A DNA stretch of 64,000 nt. It comes from Pedobacter cryoconitis. GTDB taxonomy: Bacteria; Bacteroidota; Bacteroidia; Sphingobacteriales; Sphingobacteriaceae. Below the pieces are notes generated by a model, which searched no databases, was not told the origin of the DNA, and was given only the letters and a program-made list of their open reading frames with translations. The stretch's first letter is position 1, and each line of letters begins with the position of its first letter. The translations under genes were made by a program, and so were the position numbers. Shown in pieces: positions 16,790-26,504 of the stretch. The stretch spans positions 1,278,452-1,342,451 of the forward strand of contig JAAAFW010000015.1 of the NCBI GenBank assembly GCA_019352875.1, read 5' to 3'.

Positions 16790-18997
16790 TTATGATTTAC
16801 GCCAGCTGATTACCACTTGCTGGTTTCCTTGCAGGATATATTCGATATTTCCTCGTTTAACATTTTTTGATGGCAATGGTTCTTGATTTCCGCTGGTAGT
16901 GACTATAACTTCGGGAAGTTTCGTTTTGCCAGTTTTAACAATCATCATACGGCAGGTTAACCGGGCATCACCCAGCAGGTTGAAATGTATGTTTTGCCCT
17001 TTTTTCGCATTGAATCCAGAAGTAGGATAGTCAACGTAGACCATGAAATCCTCGCCGGGCACTTGCAGATAATGGCGTGGAAGAATACCAAATGCATTTC
17101 CTGCGCCATATACTTCCTGCCCGACCGTACCGGATTTCAGCCAGCCGTCCTGAAGGTCTTCCAGGGCAATCCATAGTTTGGGATCGACTTCTCCGGTTTT
17201 TGGCTTTTCTTCCAGCATATCCAGAGGTAACATGGTTGGGTAGTAGTAGACCGCCCGGTCTACCAGATAGCGAATGTATTCAGCTATCAACAGTTTGACC
17301 GAAGGTAAGATGTCAACCCCTTCGGCATGCTTGAGGTAATCGTGTAAAGCACAAAATACTTCCTGCTCTTCGTATGCTGCGGTATAAGGTGCATCATTGA
17401 GTGGGAATAAAGCGAAGAATGTCGGGTAATTTTTGCCGTAGCCGTAGTTACAGTCCCAAAGCTGGGTATTGCGGAAGATTCCGGCCAGACACATGTAGCT
17501 CAGGTTCAGGTACATCTCCTTGCCCGTTACCTTGTAGAGGCGAATTAAGGCACCAGAGGAGAAAGCGGTATTATTGGCCTGGTAAAAGATTTGAAAGCCC
17601 ATGCCCTGAAGAGTAGCGGCGGCTTTTTCGGCTTCGTTCAAGTAGCGTTTTTCTTTGGTCAGTTCCCAGGCTTGCAGCATGACATGGGCGTAAATGCCGG
17701 CTACGTCTTTTTCTCCGCCCATACCTTCAGCTGTTTCTGCTTTGATAACTTCCAGCGTATCCATCTTATAAAATACAGGCCACTGGTAGTTAAACTGGTG
17801 AGCTACTTTGATCGCATAGGGCAGTGAGTCCAGGAACAGTTTTTCGCAAACTTTATCTCCTTTCAGGGCCAGCCGGGATAAGTTCAGCAGGGGATGGTGC
17901 AGGTACCAACTGTCCATCACACCGGGCTGCTTTTGTTCTTCTTCGCCCTCAAGTTTATCTTCAGCGGCGGGGAGCCATCTGGTAATGGTGCTGAGTTTTT
18001 CGTCAAAGAATGCAGGAAGACCTTCTTTGATAACTTTCATTATCTCTAGTTCACGCTTGCTCCACTCTACATAGTCGAGCAATGGAAGCAACACAGCAAG
18101 TTGAACCATAATTTCAGGTGGGGTATTGTAATCGCTGACATAGGCATTGAAATATTGATGTCCTGCAACCTGTGTCCAGCAGCCGGGACTGTCGATCAGG
18201 TCTTTCAATCCGCTTTCGAGGATTTCAGGCCAGGGCTGGTAATTCGTTTCGGGCAAGGGCATTTTTAGATAAATGCTTGCCAGCAGATTCAGGTAGCCCC
18301 GGATCATGTCCGGTTCAGTTTCCGGCACCTTGTCAAACGCGACAAAGGCATCATTGACGATTACCTTCTTTCCCGCCTGTAAGGGTTTTTTGTTTGCTGC
18401 AGGCAAGGCAAATCCCAGTTCAGGCCAGTTACCTCCGACGCTGTCGCCAAGGGAAGTTTCAGTTTGCTGGCAGTAATCATTTAATGCGGTTAGGTTCTGC
18501 AAGTATAATATGGATGCAGACTTAGGGCGGGTCACGCTCATATAAATGAAGCCCGAACGCGTGCCCCATTGACTGGCGTTAATCTGACCTTCGGAGTTTT
18601 CAGGTTTTCCATTTTTTGTGGTGACCAGGATGTCTCTCGGCCAAAAAGGAATGTAAAGGTCTTTTTCTGGCGTTAGTGAAGTAGTATACCTTAGTACCGG
18701 GGTGTCGCCATTGTCGATACTAACATGGGTTTCAAATGCCCCAGCAATACCATTGAGCCAGAGGTCGATTCCTGCATCATTGATTTTGATACGGCTGATT
18801 TTTAGGGATGCGCCCGTACTAAACACCGGACGAAAGGCAATATTACCTCCATTCGGTAGCTCAGCAGCTATCCATATGGAATCGCTGGTTTGATATATTT
18901 TAAAATGATAAGCTCCGGCGGAATGTTCAAATAGCGTATGTTCTGCTTCGGTCAATTCGCTGGCGGCCGCTGCCGCCCATGGTGATATTCCATTCAT
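16790..18997 (-). CDS. Uncharacterised 735-aa protein, probable (alpha/alpha)-toroid glycosidase-like
   Basis: I do not recognise a named family. There is an N-terminal beta-rich region (residues 1-200), then an alpha-helical region (about 225-640) with repeating aromatic helices such as VAGIYAHVMLQAWELTKEKRYLNEAEKA and SGALIRLYKVTGKEMYLNLSYM. That spacing is typical of six-hairpin toroids of glycoside hydrolases or epimerases. A short C-terminal beta domain follows. No signal peptide is visible, so a cytoplasmic location is inferred. Candidate acidic residues (DPKLWIALEDLQDGW near 645) cannot be assigned as catalytic. It is divergent from the first MocR gene. Confidence 0.6.
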   Translation of the reverse strand: MNGISPWAAAAASELTEAEHTLFEHSAGAYHFKIYQTSDSIWIAAELPNGGNIAFRPVFSTGASLKISRIKINDAGIDLWLNGIAGAFETHVSIDNGDTPVLRYTTSLTPEKDLYIPFWPRDILVTTKNGKPENSEGQINASQWGTRSGFIYMSVTRPKSASILYLQNLTALNDYCQQTETSLGDSVGGNWPELGFALPAANKKPLQAGKKVIVNDAFVAFDKVPETEPDMIRGYLNLLASIYLKMPLPETNYQPWPEILESGLKDLIDSPGCWTQVAGHQYFNAYVSDYNTPPEIMVQLAVLLPLLDYVEWSKRELEIMKVIKEGLPAFFDEKLSTITRWLPAAEDKLEGEEEQKQPGVMDSWYLHHPLLNLSRLALKGDKVCEKLFLDSLPYAIKVAHQFNYQWPVFYKMDTLEVIKAETAEGMGGEKDVAGIYAHVMLQAWELTKEKRYLNEAEKAAATLQGMGFQIFYQANNTAFSSGALIRLYKVTGKEMYLNLSYMCLAGIFRNTQLWDCNYGYGKNYPTFFALFPLNDAPYTAAYEEQEVFCALHDYLKHAEGVDILPSVKLLIAEYIRYLVDRAVYYYPTMLPLDMLEEKPKTGEVDPKLWIALEDLQDGWLKSGTVGQEVYGAGNAFGILPRHYLQVPGEDFMVYVDYPTSGFNAKKGQNIHFNLLGDARLTCRMMIVKTGKTKLPEVIVTTSGNQEPLPSKNVKRGNIEYILQGNQQVVISWRKS

Positions 18998-19189
18998 AAC
19001 TAGGGGTCTAGATGCAACAACGCAGGGTTAACAAGCATCACTGGAATTTGTTTAGGACAAACTTGCCAGATCAATTGAGCGGTTTGCCTTACTGGACTGC
19101 CTATTGTCTTCTAACTGGGCCGCTATCTTGATCTGCAAAACAAATACCTTGGTGAAAAAGAAGATCACCCCTTGTAATGTCAATTTGAA

Positions 19190-20656
19190 ATGTTGCCTTA
19201 TAAATCACTTATTCAATTAAACCGGAAATCTGGTGTTGCACTTTATATTCAGTTATGCAACAGTTTCATCACGCTGATTACCAATGGTACCCATCAACCG
19301 GCAGATACACTGCCCAGTACACGGATTATAGCACAATTATTGGCGTTAAACCGCAATACTGCTAAAATGGCGTATGATGAATTGATCTCTCAGGGTTGGG
19401 CGGAGTCGATACCCCGTAAAGGCATTTTCGTTCTATCGAAGTTACCAGTCCTTACGAAGAAGAAAATCATAGAATTGGAAGATCGTGCCAAAACTCCGGG
19501 ACCATCCTTTATATGGAATAATCCGTTTGAGGATAAAACGGTTAAAAAAAACAATCAAAAAACCTTTCTGGCTATAGACGAGGGGTTTCCCGATGTAAGG
19601 CTTACGCCAGTGGATCTTCTGATGCGTGAATATCGAAGTATATCCAAAAAAATTCAGGGAAAGAACTTTCTGAAATACGGAGGGCCGCAAGGTTCTGAGC
19701 GCCTCCGTATTGCACTTTGCCGCTATCTTTCAGAAACCAGGGGGCTCACGGTCCAACCAGAAAATATACTGATCACTAAAGGTAGCCAGATGGGGATCTA
19801 TCTGTCAGCACAATTGTTAATTACGCGATATGATACAATTGCAGTCGGAGATCTGAATTACCGGTACGCGGATGAAATTTTCAGATACGCAGGCGCGCGA
19901 TTGCTTAGAATTCCTGTTGATGAATATGGCATGAACGTAGATATACTGGAGGAAGTATTAAAACGTAAATCCATCAAAGCTGTTTACCTGATCCCGCACC
20001 ATCACTTTCCAACTACAGTAACCATGAGTATGGAGCGAAGGCTCAAACTTTTGAAACTGGCAGAAGTATACCGTTTTGCTATCATAGAAGATGATTACGA
20101 TTTCGATTTTCATTTTAATAACAAACCCTTCGTTCCCTTAGCCAGTATAGATTACAATCACAATGTGATCTATATAGGGTCCATTAGTAAGACGTTTGCC
20201 CCGGCATTGCGCATAGGTTTCCTGATTGCCGAACCTGGATTTGTTAGCGCGGCATGTTCCCTAAGACAGCTGATCGATAAGCAGGGCGATTCGCTACTCG
20301 AAGAGGCATTTTCCTTACTCTACGAAAATGGCGAGATGGAAAGACATTTCCGTAAGTCTCTCAGGATTTATATCGAGCGCAGGAATTTATTCTGCAAGAT
20401 TTTACTGTCCGATTTTAATGATGTTATAGCGTTTAAGGTTCCCGAGGGTGGCTTGGCTGTATGGTCGGTATTTGATGAAAATATAGATTTAAAGCGACTT
20501 TCTAAAACTCTCGTTGACAAAGGTTTAAGGATCGCTGACGGAACCTTTTATCACAATGAAAGCTTAACGCCAAACGGACTAAGGCTCGGTTTTGCATCTT
20601 TAACCGAAACTGAGATCGAACAAGCGTTGTACTTATTAAGACTGGCACTCAACTAG
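19190..20656 (+). CDS. MocR-type GntR regulator with aminotransferase domain (copy 1)
   Basis: This 488-aa protein has an N-terminal GntR winged helix (residues 5-80, ADTLPSTRIIAQLLALNRNTAKMAYDEL). A fold-type I PLP domain follows at about 120-488. The PLP lysine is in SISKTFAPALRIG and the Asp/Tyr region is IIEDDYDFDFHF. MocR proteins sense PLP or an amino-acid adduct and activate or repress adjacent genes. It is very similar along its whole length to the 24295-25764 gene (shared SISKTFAPALRIGF and LRQLIDKQGD-type blocks). Candidate targets are the divergent 735-aa gene or itself. Confidence 0.92.
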   Translation: MLPYKSLIQLNRKSGVALYIQLCNSFITLITNGTHQPADTLPSTRIIAQLLALNRNTAKMAYDELISQGWAESIPRKGIFVLSKLPVLTKKKIIELEDRAKTPGPSFIWNNPFEDKTVKKNNQKTFLAIDEGFPDVRLTPVDLLMREYRSISKKIQGKNFLKYGGPQGSERLRIALCRYLSETRGLTVQPENILITKGSQMGIYLSAQLLITRYDTIAVGDLNYRYADEIFRYAGARLLRIPVDEYGMNVDILEEVLKRKSIKAVYLIPHHHFPTTVTMSMERRLKLLKLAEVYRFAIIEDDYDFDFHFNNKPFVPLASIDYNHNVIYIGSISKTFAPALRIGFLIAEPGFVSAACSLRQLIDKQGDSLLEEAFSLLYENGEMERHFRKSLRIYIERRNLFCKILLSDFNDVIAFKVPEGGLAVWSVFDENIDLKRLSKTLVDKGLRIADGTFYHNESLTPNGLRLGFASLTETEIEQALYLLRLALN

Positions 20657-20779
20657 ATATTTATGAGATTGAGACCTGGTTATCCATTTCATTAAAGCTA
20701 GCTAAAAGAAATACCGGGCAAATAAGCAACAGCTCCTTTGCCCGATACGATAATTATTAAGCAATCCTACGGAATGGTT

Positions 20780-21226
20780 TTATATTGACTTTGTTGCTAA
20801 TAGCCTGTCTGCACTCCATTTATAATCTGGAATACGCGACAGGAGAAAACTTGCGGCAGCAGCGGTGAAAACACCATAGTTGATAGGCTTCTGTATGCCT
20901 ACAGATAGTATCATAAACACGATAAAAGTTAACGTGAGGAGGGAGGCGCCGGTAGCAGCATATTTTGTCTTGTAACCGATAAGTAGTAAAATACCGATAA
21001 TTAATTCTGCTACGGTAGCTATGCCACCCATTACATTGACCACAGGCCTCTCCAGGACAGGCATTAATGTGCTTGTGTAGTCGATAAAATTATGCCAATT
21101 TCCCCATTCGATATTACCGGTACCTGCGGGCCCAAGAATACCTAACCTGTCCGACACTGGTGTTAAAAATGTGATACCCAAAGCCCCTCTTAAAAGCAGC
21201 TGTGGGATTTTCAATTGATCTTCCAT
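20780..21226 (-). CDS. DoxX-family membrane protein
   Basis: This 148-aa protein has four hydrophobic helices (near 10-30, 60-85, 88-108 and 114-130), as in DoxX/DoxD. The conserved ALGITFLTPVSDRLGILG start and the WGNW..F segment are family-typical. DoxX proteins are small inner-membrane proteins linked to respiratory or redox functions; the specific role is unknown. It lies 91 bp downstream of the barrel-like gene on the same strand and the two may be co-transcribed. Confidence 0.85.
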   Translation of the reverse strand: MEDQLKIPQLLLRGALGITFLTPVSDRLGILGPAGTGNIEWGNWHNFIDYTSTLMPVLERPVVNVMGGIATVAELIIGILLLIGYKTKYAATGASLLTLTFIVFMILSVGIQKPINYGVFTAAAASFLLSRIPDYKWSADRLLATKSI

Positions 21227-21317
21227 ATATGTTATATTTATTTTGTTCGAAATTATTCATCTCCCTATCTTATAAATTGACCCACATCTTAGAAACTGCA
21301 TGGTCCAGATAGACAAT

Positions 21318-21914
21318 TCATATTTTTAGGCTTACACCCAGTATGAGCCTGGCGTATTTTGCATCAAGGTCGTAAGCCGGTAATGCCCACAAGGTGGTTT
21401 GAAGCATTGGCATAAGTAACCTGAAATTTGGCCCCAGACCATGATAACGCCAGGCGGTAGCGCCCAAAGTGAATTGATCTGTATACTGGTGAAACAAGTT
21501 CATTTTGTATAGATAATTGCTCTTTCCGCTTCCCAGCTCACCCAAAACCAGTAATGTGGTCTGTTCGCCTCTCGTCGAAAAGCTTGCGGTATATCTGGGG
21601 GAATCAGATCCATGTTCCATCCCCATTCCCGCAGAAAAGCTGATTTTTTTTGTTGGAGAATAAGATAAGCTGATCAGTGCCTGCCCCCATGTTTTGCGGA
21701 TTAGCCCAAAGTAAATAATGGAAAACTTATCATTGATAACTTTAGTGCCGTTATAATCGATAACGGGCTCAAAAGCTCCTCCATCCCTGAATTTGCCGTA
21801 GATTTCGAGTTGGGCGTACGCAGGTTCAGCGATGATTAATAAGAGAAAGCAAAAGGCCAGTTTAATGAGGATGCTTCCGAAATTAACTGTTACAAGGTTG
21901 AAAATATTGTGCAT
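21318..21914 (-). CDS. Exported outer-membrane barrel-like hypothetical protein
   Basis: This 198-aa protein has a signal peptide (hydrophobic 12-30, cleavage near AYAQ). Alternating amphipathic strands follow, such as SIIYFGLIRKTWGQALISLSY and KISFSAGMGMEHG, ending in a strand with a C-terminal hydrophobic residue (LILGVSLKI). This resembles a small outer-membrane beta-barrel, though no named family is recognised. It is divergent from the Crp/Fnr regulator and upstream of DoxX, so it is a candidate Crp target. Confidence 0.6.
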   Translation of the reverse strand: MHNIFNLVTVNFGSILIKLAFCFLLLIIAEPAYAQLEIYGKFRDGGAFEPVIDYNGTKVINDKFSIIYFGLIRKTWGQALISLSYSPTKKISFSAGMGMEHGSDSPRYTASFSTRGEQTTLLVLGELGSGKSNYLYKMNLFHQYTDQFTLGATAWRYHGLGPNFRLLMPMLQTTLWALPAYDLDAKYARLILGVSLKI

Positions 21915-22062
21915 AATTGTAGTTGGTATTTAGTTCTGATTAGAGAACTAAATTAGGCAGGGCTCTTCCTCCAATTTTGACCCAGATTCAAGAAAGCTCC
22001 TGATCCAGATGGCCTAAACGCACTCGGGTGAGTAACGTATTTTCAGGATTCGCCGGGATTTA

Positions 22063-22070
22063 TAACTTTG
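22063..22070 (+). promoter_or_regulatory. Bacteroidota -7 promoter box before crp-like gene
   Basis: TAACTTTG at 22063-22070 matches the Bacteroidota -7 consensus TAnnTTTG exactly, and a weak TTTC lies 18 bp upstream. The expected transcription start falls on or next to the ATG at 22075, so the transcript could be leaderless. This is inferred from consensus only. Confidence 0.35.
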
Positions 22071-22074
22071 CTTT

Positions 22075-22653
22075 ATGTATGATGTTTTTCAGCAGTATCT
22101 CGATAATAAGATCAGTTTAAGTGACGCGCAGAAGGAGCGCATCCGTTCGCTGGGCGTCATTAAAAAACTTCGTAAAAAACAATATTTACTTCAGGAGGGG
22201 GACATATGGAAATATGATGCTTTTGTCGTAAAAGGCTGTGTCCGGAATTATTCGGTCGATGAGAAAGGTAATGAACATATCATTGGGTTTAGTATTGAGA
22301 ACTGGTGGGCCGGTGATCGGGAAAGTCTGCTGTCCGGTGCACCTTCCAGGTTTAATATCGATGCCATTGAGGATAGTGCGATCGTATTGTTTACTCATGA
22401 AAATTTTGAACTGATTTGCCAGGAAATACCGCCGTTTAAGGATATGGTGAATTCGATCCTGCAAGCCAGTTTCATCGCCTCTCAAAATCGTATTCAGGTC
22501 TCCCTCAGCAATACAGCAGAGGAAAAATATCTCGCCTTTTTGAAAAAATACCCAGGATTTGTTAACAGAATACCACAGAGCATGATCGCTTCCTATCTGG
22601 GTATGACTCCGGAAACGCTAAGCCGGATTAGAACACAAACTATCCGTAAATAA
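22075..22653 (+). CDS. Crp/Fnr-family transcriptional regulator
   Basis: This 192-aa protein has an N-terminal cyclic-nucleotide-binding-like beta-roll (residues 20-115, KKQYLLQEGD, FVVKGCVRNYSVDEKGNEHIIGFSI). A short C-terminal helix-turn-helix follows (RIPQSMIASYLGMTPETLSRIRT). The common Bacteroidota subgroup has no cAMP-binding Arg and its signal is unknown. It is divergent from the barrel-like/DoxX pair and upstream of the SDR gene, either of which may be its target. Confidence 0.9.
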   Translation: MYDVFQQYLDNKISLSDAQKERIRSLGVIKKLRKKQYLLQEGDIWKYDAFVVKGCVRNYSVDEKGNEHIIGFSIENWWAGDRESLLSGAPSRFNIDAIEDSAIVLFTHENFELICQEIPPFKDMVNSILQASFIASQNRIQVSLSNTAEEKYLAFLKKYPGFVNRIPQSMIASYLGMTPETLSRIRTQTIRK

Positions 22654-22809
22654 CCACTATTTCAGGCTGTTGTAACACCGAAGTTATTGACTCGGGCTGA
22701 AGGTCTTGATTTATATCAATTATTTTCTTATTCCATATCAACGATCAGGTTTCACCTGTTCCGGAACTTTGTCGTGTCAGAAATTTACAGACAAATAATA
22801 ACAAGAACT

Positions 22810-23667
22810 ATGTCAAAGAATATTTTTATTACCGGAACAAGTACAGGCTTTGGAAAACTTACCGCGATCACTTTAGCGAATGCAGGACATTCTGTAATTG
22901 CAGGTATGCGTAATACAGAGAACAAAAATGCCGCAGTAGCGCAGGAGCTGGCCAGCATACCGAACATTGAGGTTGTTGATATTGACGTTACCAGCGATGA
23001 ATCTGTTAAAACAGCCATTCACAAAGCACTGGGCAAATATGGCAGGATTGATGTACTGGTGAATAATGCAGCAGTATCAGGATTTGGCCTTTTGGAGGCA
23101 TACTCTTTAGATCAATTTCGCCAGATGCTTGAGGTAAATGCCTTTAGCGTATTGCGTACTTATCAGGCTGTACTGCCTGGTATGCGTAAAGAAAAGAATG
23201 GCTTGATCATTAACATCACTTCCGGTGCAAGTGGCCACACACTTCCATTTATGGTGCCTTATTTATCTTCTAAGTTTATTGTTGAATCAATCACAGAAGG
23301 TGCACAGGAGGAGCTAGCCGAATTTGGTATTGAAAACGTAAGCATCCAACCGGGGGTTTATCCTACTGAAATGAACACTGGTGCTAAAGCCGGGATTAAC
23401 GCCGACAGGCCTGAGATCATCGCTGAATATGGCGAAGGCGCTACCGCGAAATTCAATGCATTAGGCGCAGCACTTTTTGGCAAGATGGCCGAATTCAAAA
23501 TGAATTCCCAAACTATCGCAGATGGTATTCTGGAATTGGTCGATATGCCAAAAGGTACCCGTCCTTTACGTATGCCATTAGATGCTATCGCTCAAGGTAC
23601 CGACAAAGAATTTATCCAGGCACGAGCGGATATTAAATCCAAATGGCTGGCTGCTTACACCAATTAA
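22810..23667 (+). CDS. SDR-family oxidoreductase
   Basis: ATG 22810 is preferred because it gives the normal N-terminus (MSKNIFITGTSTGFGKLTAI); an earlier in-frame start at 22687 would add 41 untypical residues. The 285-aa protein has TGTSTGFG cofactor binding, NNAAVSG, ITSGAS and the intact YLSSK catalytic pair. It is of the DHRS/retinol-dehydrogenase-like subgroup with PGVYPTEM in the substrate loop. It lies 156 bp downstream of the Crp/Fnr gene and is convergent with the isochorismatase-like gene. Confidence 0.9.
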   Translation: MSKNIFITGTSTGFGKLTAITLANAGHSVIAGMRNTENKNAAVAQELASIPNIEVVDIDVTSDESVKTAIHKALGKYGRIDVLVNNAAVSGFGLLEAYSLDQFRQMLEVNAFSVLRTYQAVLPGMRKEKNGLIINITSGASGHTLPFMVPYLSSKFIVESITEGAQEELAEFGIENVSIQPGVYPTEMNTGAKAGINADRPEIIAEYGEGATAKFNALGAALFGKMAEFKMNSQTIADGILELVDMPKGTRPLRMPLDAIAQGTDKEFIQARADIKSKWLAAYTN

Positions 23668-23695
23668 TTAATAAGGTGCCGGTTACGCCGGTACC

Positions 23696-24250
23696 TTAAT
23701 TTATACCTTGCTTCACCTTCAGGAAATCTGTTGCATTTAGTATGGTACAACCTTGTTGCGCTAATTCGGCAAAGACTGTCCTTATTCTGTGCTGAACATC
23801 GTCACCAGTTCCGATACAGTCTTTGAACAGGATAACCCGATAACCTTTATTCAGTGCATCAAGCGCGGTTTGTTTTATACAGTATTCTGCCAAAAAACCG
23901 CAGATCAGCAGCGTTTCGATCTCCAATTCTGCAAGGAGATTTTGAAAGTCATTTGATGAAAAGCAACTGTGTTCTCTTTTTGTTAAGACAATTGTGTTTT
24001 TGGGAATTACGATCTCAGCATCAATTTCGTGTCCGAACGTACCTGGAATAGACATCGATACGCCATCTTCAAACTGATCTGGTTTATAATCTGCACGAAC
24101 GATAACGGTATCAATTTCCGCTAGGGCGGCTAACAAGTTGATTTTGGATTTCGCCTCTGATATTTGCTTGATGCCATGCCTGGTCGCATAATGGCCATTG
24201 ATATGCGTGAAATCGTTTTGAGGATCAATAATTACAAGAATATATTTCAT
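23696..24250 (-). CDS. Isochorismatase-like cysteine hydrolase
   Basis: ATG 24250 is preferred over the in-frame TTG at 24256. The 184-aa protein has the Asp-Lys-Cys triad regions: IIDPQNDF near the start, TKREHSCFSS in the middle and GFLAEYCIKQTALDA with the nucleophilic Cys. Family members hydrolyse amides or enol ethers, for example nicotinamidase-like substrates; no substrate can be assigned here. It begins 44 bp after the end of the second MocR gene on the same strand and may be co-transcribed with it. Confidence 0.87.
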   Translation of the reverse strand: MKYILVIIDPQNDFTHINGHYATRHGIKQISEAKSKINLLAALAEIDTVIVRADYKPDQFEDGVSMSIPGTFGHEIDAEIVIPKNTIVLTKREHSCFSSNDFQNLLAELEIETLLICGFLAEYCIKQTALDALNKGYRVILFKDCIGTGDDVQHRIRTVFAELAQQGCTILNATDFLKVKQGIN

Positions 24251-24294
24251 AGGCAAAAATAGAGTTAATAGAATAGTTAAAGCTCTTAAACCGT

Positions 24295-25764
24295 TTATAG
24301 TCCAGATAAACTTTTACTGACGATAGCAAGCGCCTGCTCCATTTCATTCTCACGAAGCGAGGCAAATCCCATTCGCAGGCCATTTGGTGAAAAACTTTCA
24401 TTTTGATAATACGAGCCGTCTCCAATATACAGGCCGTTTTTTGCAGCACTCGCAGATAATGCTGCCAGGCTGATCCGTTTATCAAAATTAACCCAAACTC
24501 CCAATCCACCTTCCGGTATCTTGAAATCTATACTATCCTTCAGGTTCGCTTTAATCATGTCACAAAAAACATTCCTCCGGTGTTTATAGACCTTTAGAGA
24601 CTTCCTGAAATGCCTGTCCATTTCGCCATCATTGAACAAGACGGCAAATGCTTCTTCCAGCAAAGTATCTCCTTGTTTGTCAATTAGCTGACGGATTGTT
24701 GAAGCTGATTTTACGAAATCTTCTGATGCGACCATAAAGCCTATACGTAAGGCGGGAGCAAACGTTTTGGAAATTGATCCGATATAGATTACATTATGAT
24801 TATGGTCGATACTGGCTAATGGTACAAAAGGTTTATTATCATAATGGAAATCAAAGTCATAATCGTCCTCTATAATGGCAAACTGGTATTCTTTGGCCAG
24901 GTTTAACAGCTTCATCCGGCGTTCCATACTCATGGTAACCGTCGTTGGAAAGTGATGATGAGGGATAATATAAACCGCCTTGATTTTATCCTTTTTAAGG
25001 CGATTTTCCAGGTCATCCACATCCATTCCATGTTCATCTACGGGAATTCTCAGCAAGCTGGCTCCGGTAAATCTGAATGTATCATCAGCTGAACCATAGT
25101 TGGATACACCAACAGCAATTTGGTCTCCGGGTTCTAAAAGCAGCTGAGCCGCAAGGAAAATGCCCATTTGGCTACCTTTAGTTATAAGAATGTTTTCGGT
25201 GCCGGTTATCAGTCCCCGGCTGTGCGCCAGATATCCTTGAAGCGCAATTCGGAGATTCTCAGACCCCATCGCGCTGCTGTATTTGAGAAAGTTCTTGCCT
25301 TGATACCGTCTGGACAGGCTGCGGTACTCCCGCATTAGCAGATCGACCGGTGCGAGCCTAACGTCAGGAAATCCATCATCAATGGCCAGGGTAATTTGCT
25401 GCAGGTTTTCATTTGGCAATATCTTGCCAAAGTCTTTTTTCCAGTGAAAGGCCGGAGCGTCATGCCTGCTTTTGCTGCCATCGAATAGGGCCACTTTGGA
25501 TCGAACCGGTAATTTAGACAAAACAAAAGTACCTCTTCGCTCTGCCGACTCTGCCCATCCCTGGCTAATCAGTTCTTCGTATGCCAGTTTAACGGTATTT
25601 CTGGCGATGCCGATCAAATCAGCGAGAATACGCGAGCTTGGTAAAATGTCGGAAGGTTGTAAGGTACCCTCGGTGATTAATGAAATAAAAATATTGCAAA
25701 CCTGAATATGCAGCGAAACCGAAGAGTCCCGATCAACCTGGATTAATGTTTTATATGGTAACAT
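24295..25764 (-). CDS. MocR-type GntR regulator with aminotransferase domain (copy 2)
   Basis: The start is set at ATG 25764 because MLPYKTLIQV aligns with the start of copy 1 at 19190; an upstream in-frame start at 25809 would add 15 residues. The 489-aa protein has the GntR helix-turn-helix (SDILPSSRILADLIGIARNTVKLAYEEL) and a PLP fold with SISKTFAPALRIGF and IIEDDYDFDFHYD. The two copies share most blocks over their full length. It is divergent from the azoreductase-EamA pair (77 bp), its probable target, and upstream of the isochorismatase-like gene. Confidence 0.92.
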   Translation of the reverse strand: MLPYKTLIQVDRDSSVSLHIQVCNIFISLITEGTLQPSDILPSSRILADLIGIARNTVKLAYEELISQGWAESAERRGTFVLSKLPVRSKVALFDGSKSRHDAPAFHWKKDFGKILPNENLQQITLAIDDGFPDVRLAPVDLLMREYRSLSRRYQGKNFLKYSSAMGSENLRIALQGYLAHSRGLITGTENILITKGSQMGIFLAAQLLLEPGDQIAVGVSNYGSADDTFRFTGASLLRIPVDEHGMDVDDLENRLKKDKIKAVYIIPHHHFPTTVTMSMERRMKLLNLAKEYQFAIIEDDYDFDFHYDNKPFVPLASIDHNHNVIYIGSISKTFAPALRIGFMVASEDFVKSASTIRQLIDKQGDTLLEEAFAVLFNDGEMDRHFRKSLKVYKHRRNVFCDMIKANLKDSIDFKIPEGGLGVWVNFDKRISLAALSASAAKNGLYIGDGSYYQNESFSPNGLRMGFASLRENEMEQALAIVSKSLSGL

Positions 25765-25841
25765 CTGGGCCGTATTTATTATGAGAACTGGTGTGTAAAT
25801 ATAATCCAAGTAGCCGATAATTTTGAAGAAAATTATTGAAA

Positions 25842-26492
25842 ATGAAAAAGATATTGATCATCAATACAAGTGCAAGAACAGTTCTTTCTAAAAGCCGAAT
25901 GCTCACCAGTAAGTTCGCCGAGCAGTGGACAAGTCATAACGGCAATGAAAACATAACCTACAGGGATCTAACCAAAGGCAAAATTCCTCCTATCACTGAA
26001 AGCTGGATAGCAGCTGCGGCGAAACCAAAAGTTATCCGGACACCTGAAGAAACAGCTGCATTGGCTACCAGTGATGAACTGATCGCCGAACTCAAAGAAG
26101 CGGATATTATCGTTCTTGGCTCACCGATGTACAATTGGTCAATTCCGGGGGTACTAAAGAATTATATCGATCAAATCGTGCGAATGAACGAAACCTGGAA
26201 GATTAACCGTGAAGATCCAGCCAATCCGTATCTGGGTCTGTTGGAGAATAAAACGCTTCTTCTGTTACTCTCCAGAGGGGGGACGGGTTATGAACCGGGA
26301 GAAATTAATGCGCACATGAATTTTCAGAGCACATATTTAAAAACCATTTTTAACGTGATGGGAATTAAAGATATCTGCATGGTCGCCATTAACGGCGAAT
26401 CCCAGGATCCGGAACGTTTGAAAATATCTATTTCCAGTGCTATTCAGAATGTAAGTGAACTGGCAGATGAATTATCTCCTGTCATTCTATAA
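25842..26492 (+). CDS. FMN-dependent NADH-azoreductase-like flavodoxin-fold reductase
   Basis: ATG 25842 is chosen (an in-frame TTG lies 6 bp upstream). The 216-aa protein starts MKKILIINTSARTVLSKSRM, the FMN phosphate-binding loop of AzoR, and contains LGSPMYNWSIPGVLKNYIDQIV and LLSRGGTGYEPG, both AzoR hallmarks. The family reduces quinones and azo compounds with NADH in the cytoplasm. It is followed by the EamA transporter 12 bp downstream in the same transcription unit and lies divergent from MocR copy 2. Confidence 0.9.
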   Translation: MKKILIINTSARTVLSKSRMLTSKFAEQWTSHNGNENITYRDLTKGKIPPITESWIAAAAKPKVIRTPEETAALATSDELIAELKEADIIVLGSPMYNWSIPGVLKNYIDQIVRMNETWKINREDPANPYLGLLENKTLLLLLSRGGTGYEPGEINAHMNFQSTYLKTIFNVMGIKDICMVAINGESQDPERLKISISSAIQNVSELADELSPVIL

Positions 26493-26504
26493 ACCCGACC
26501 TCAA

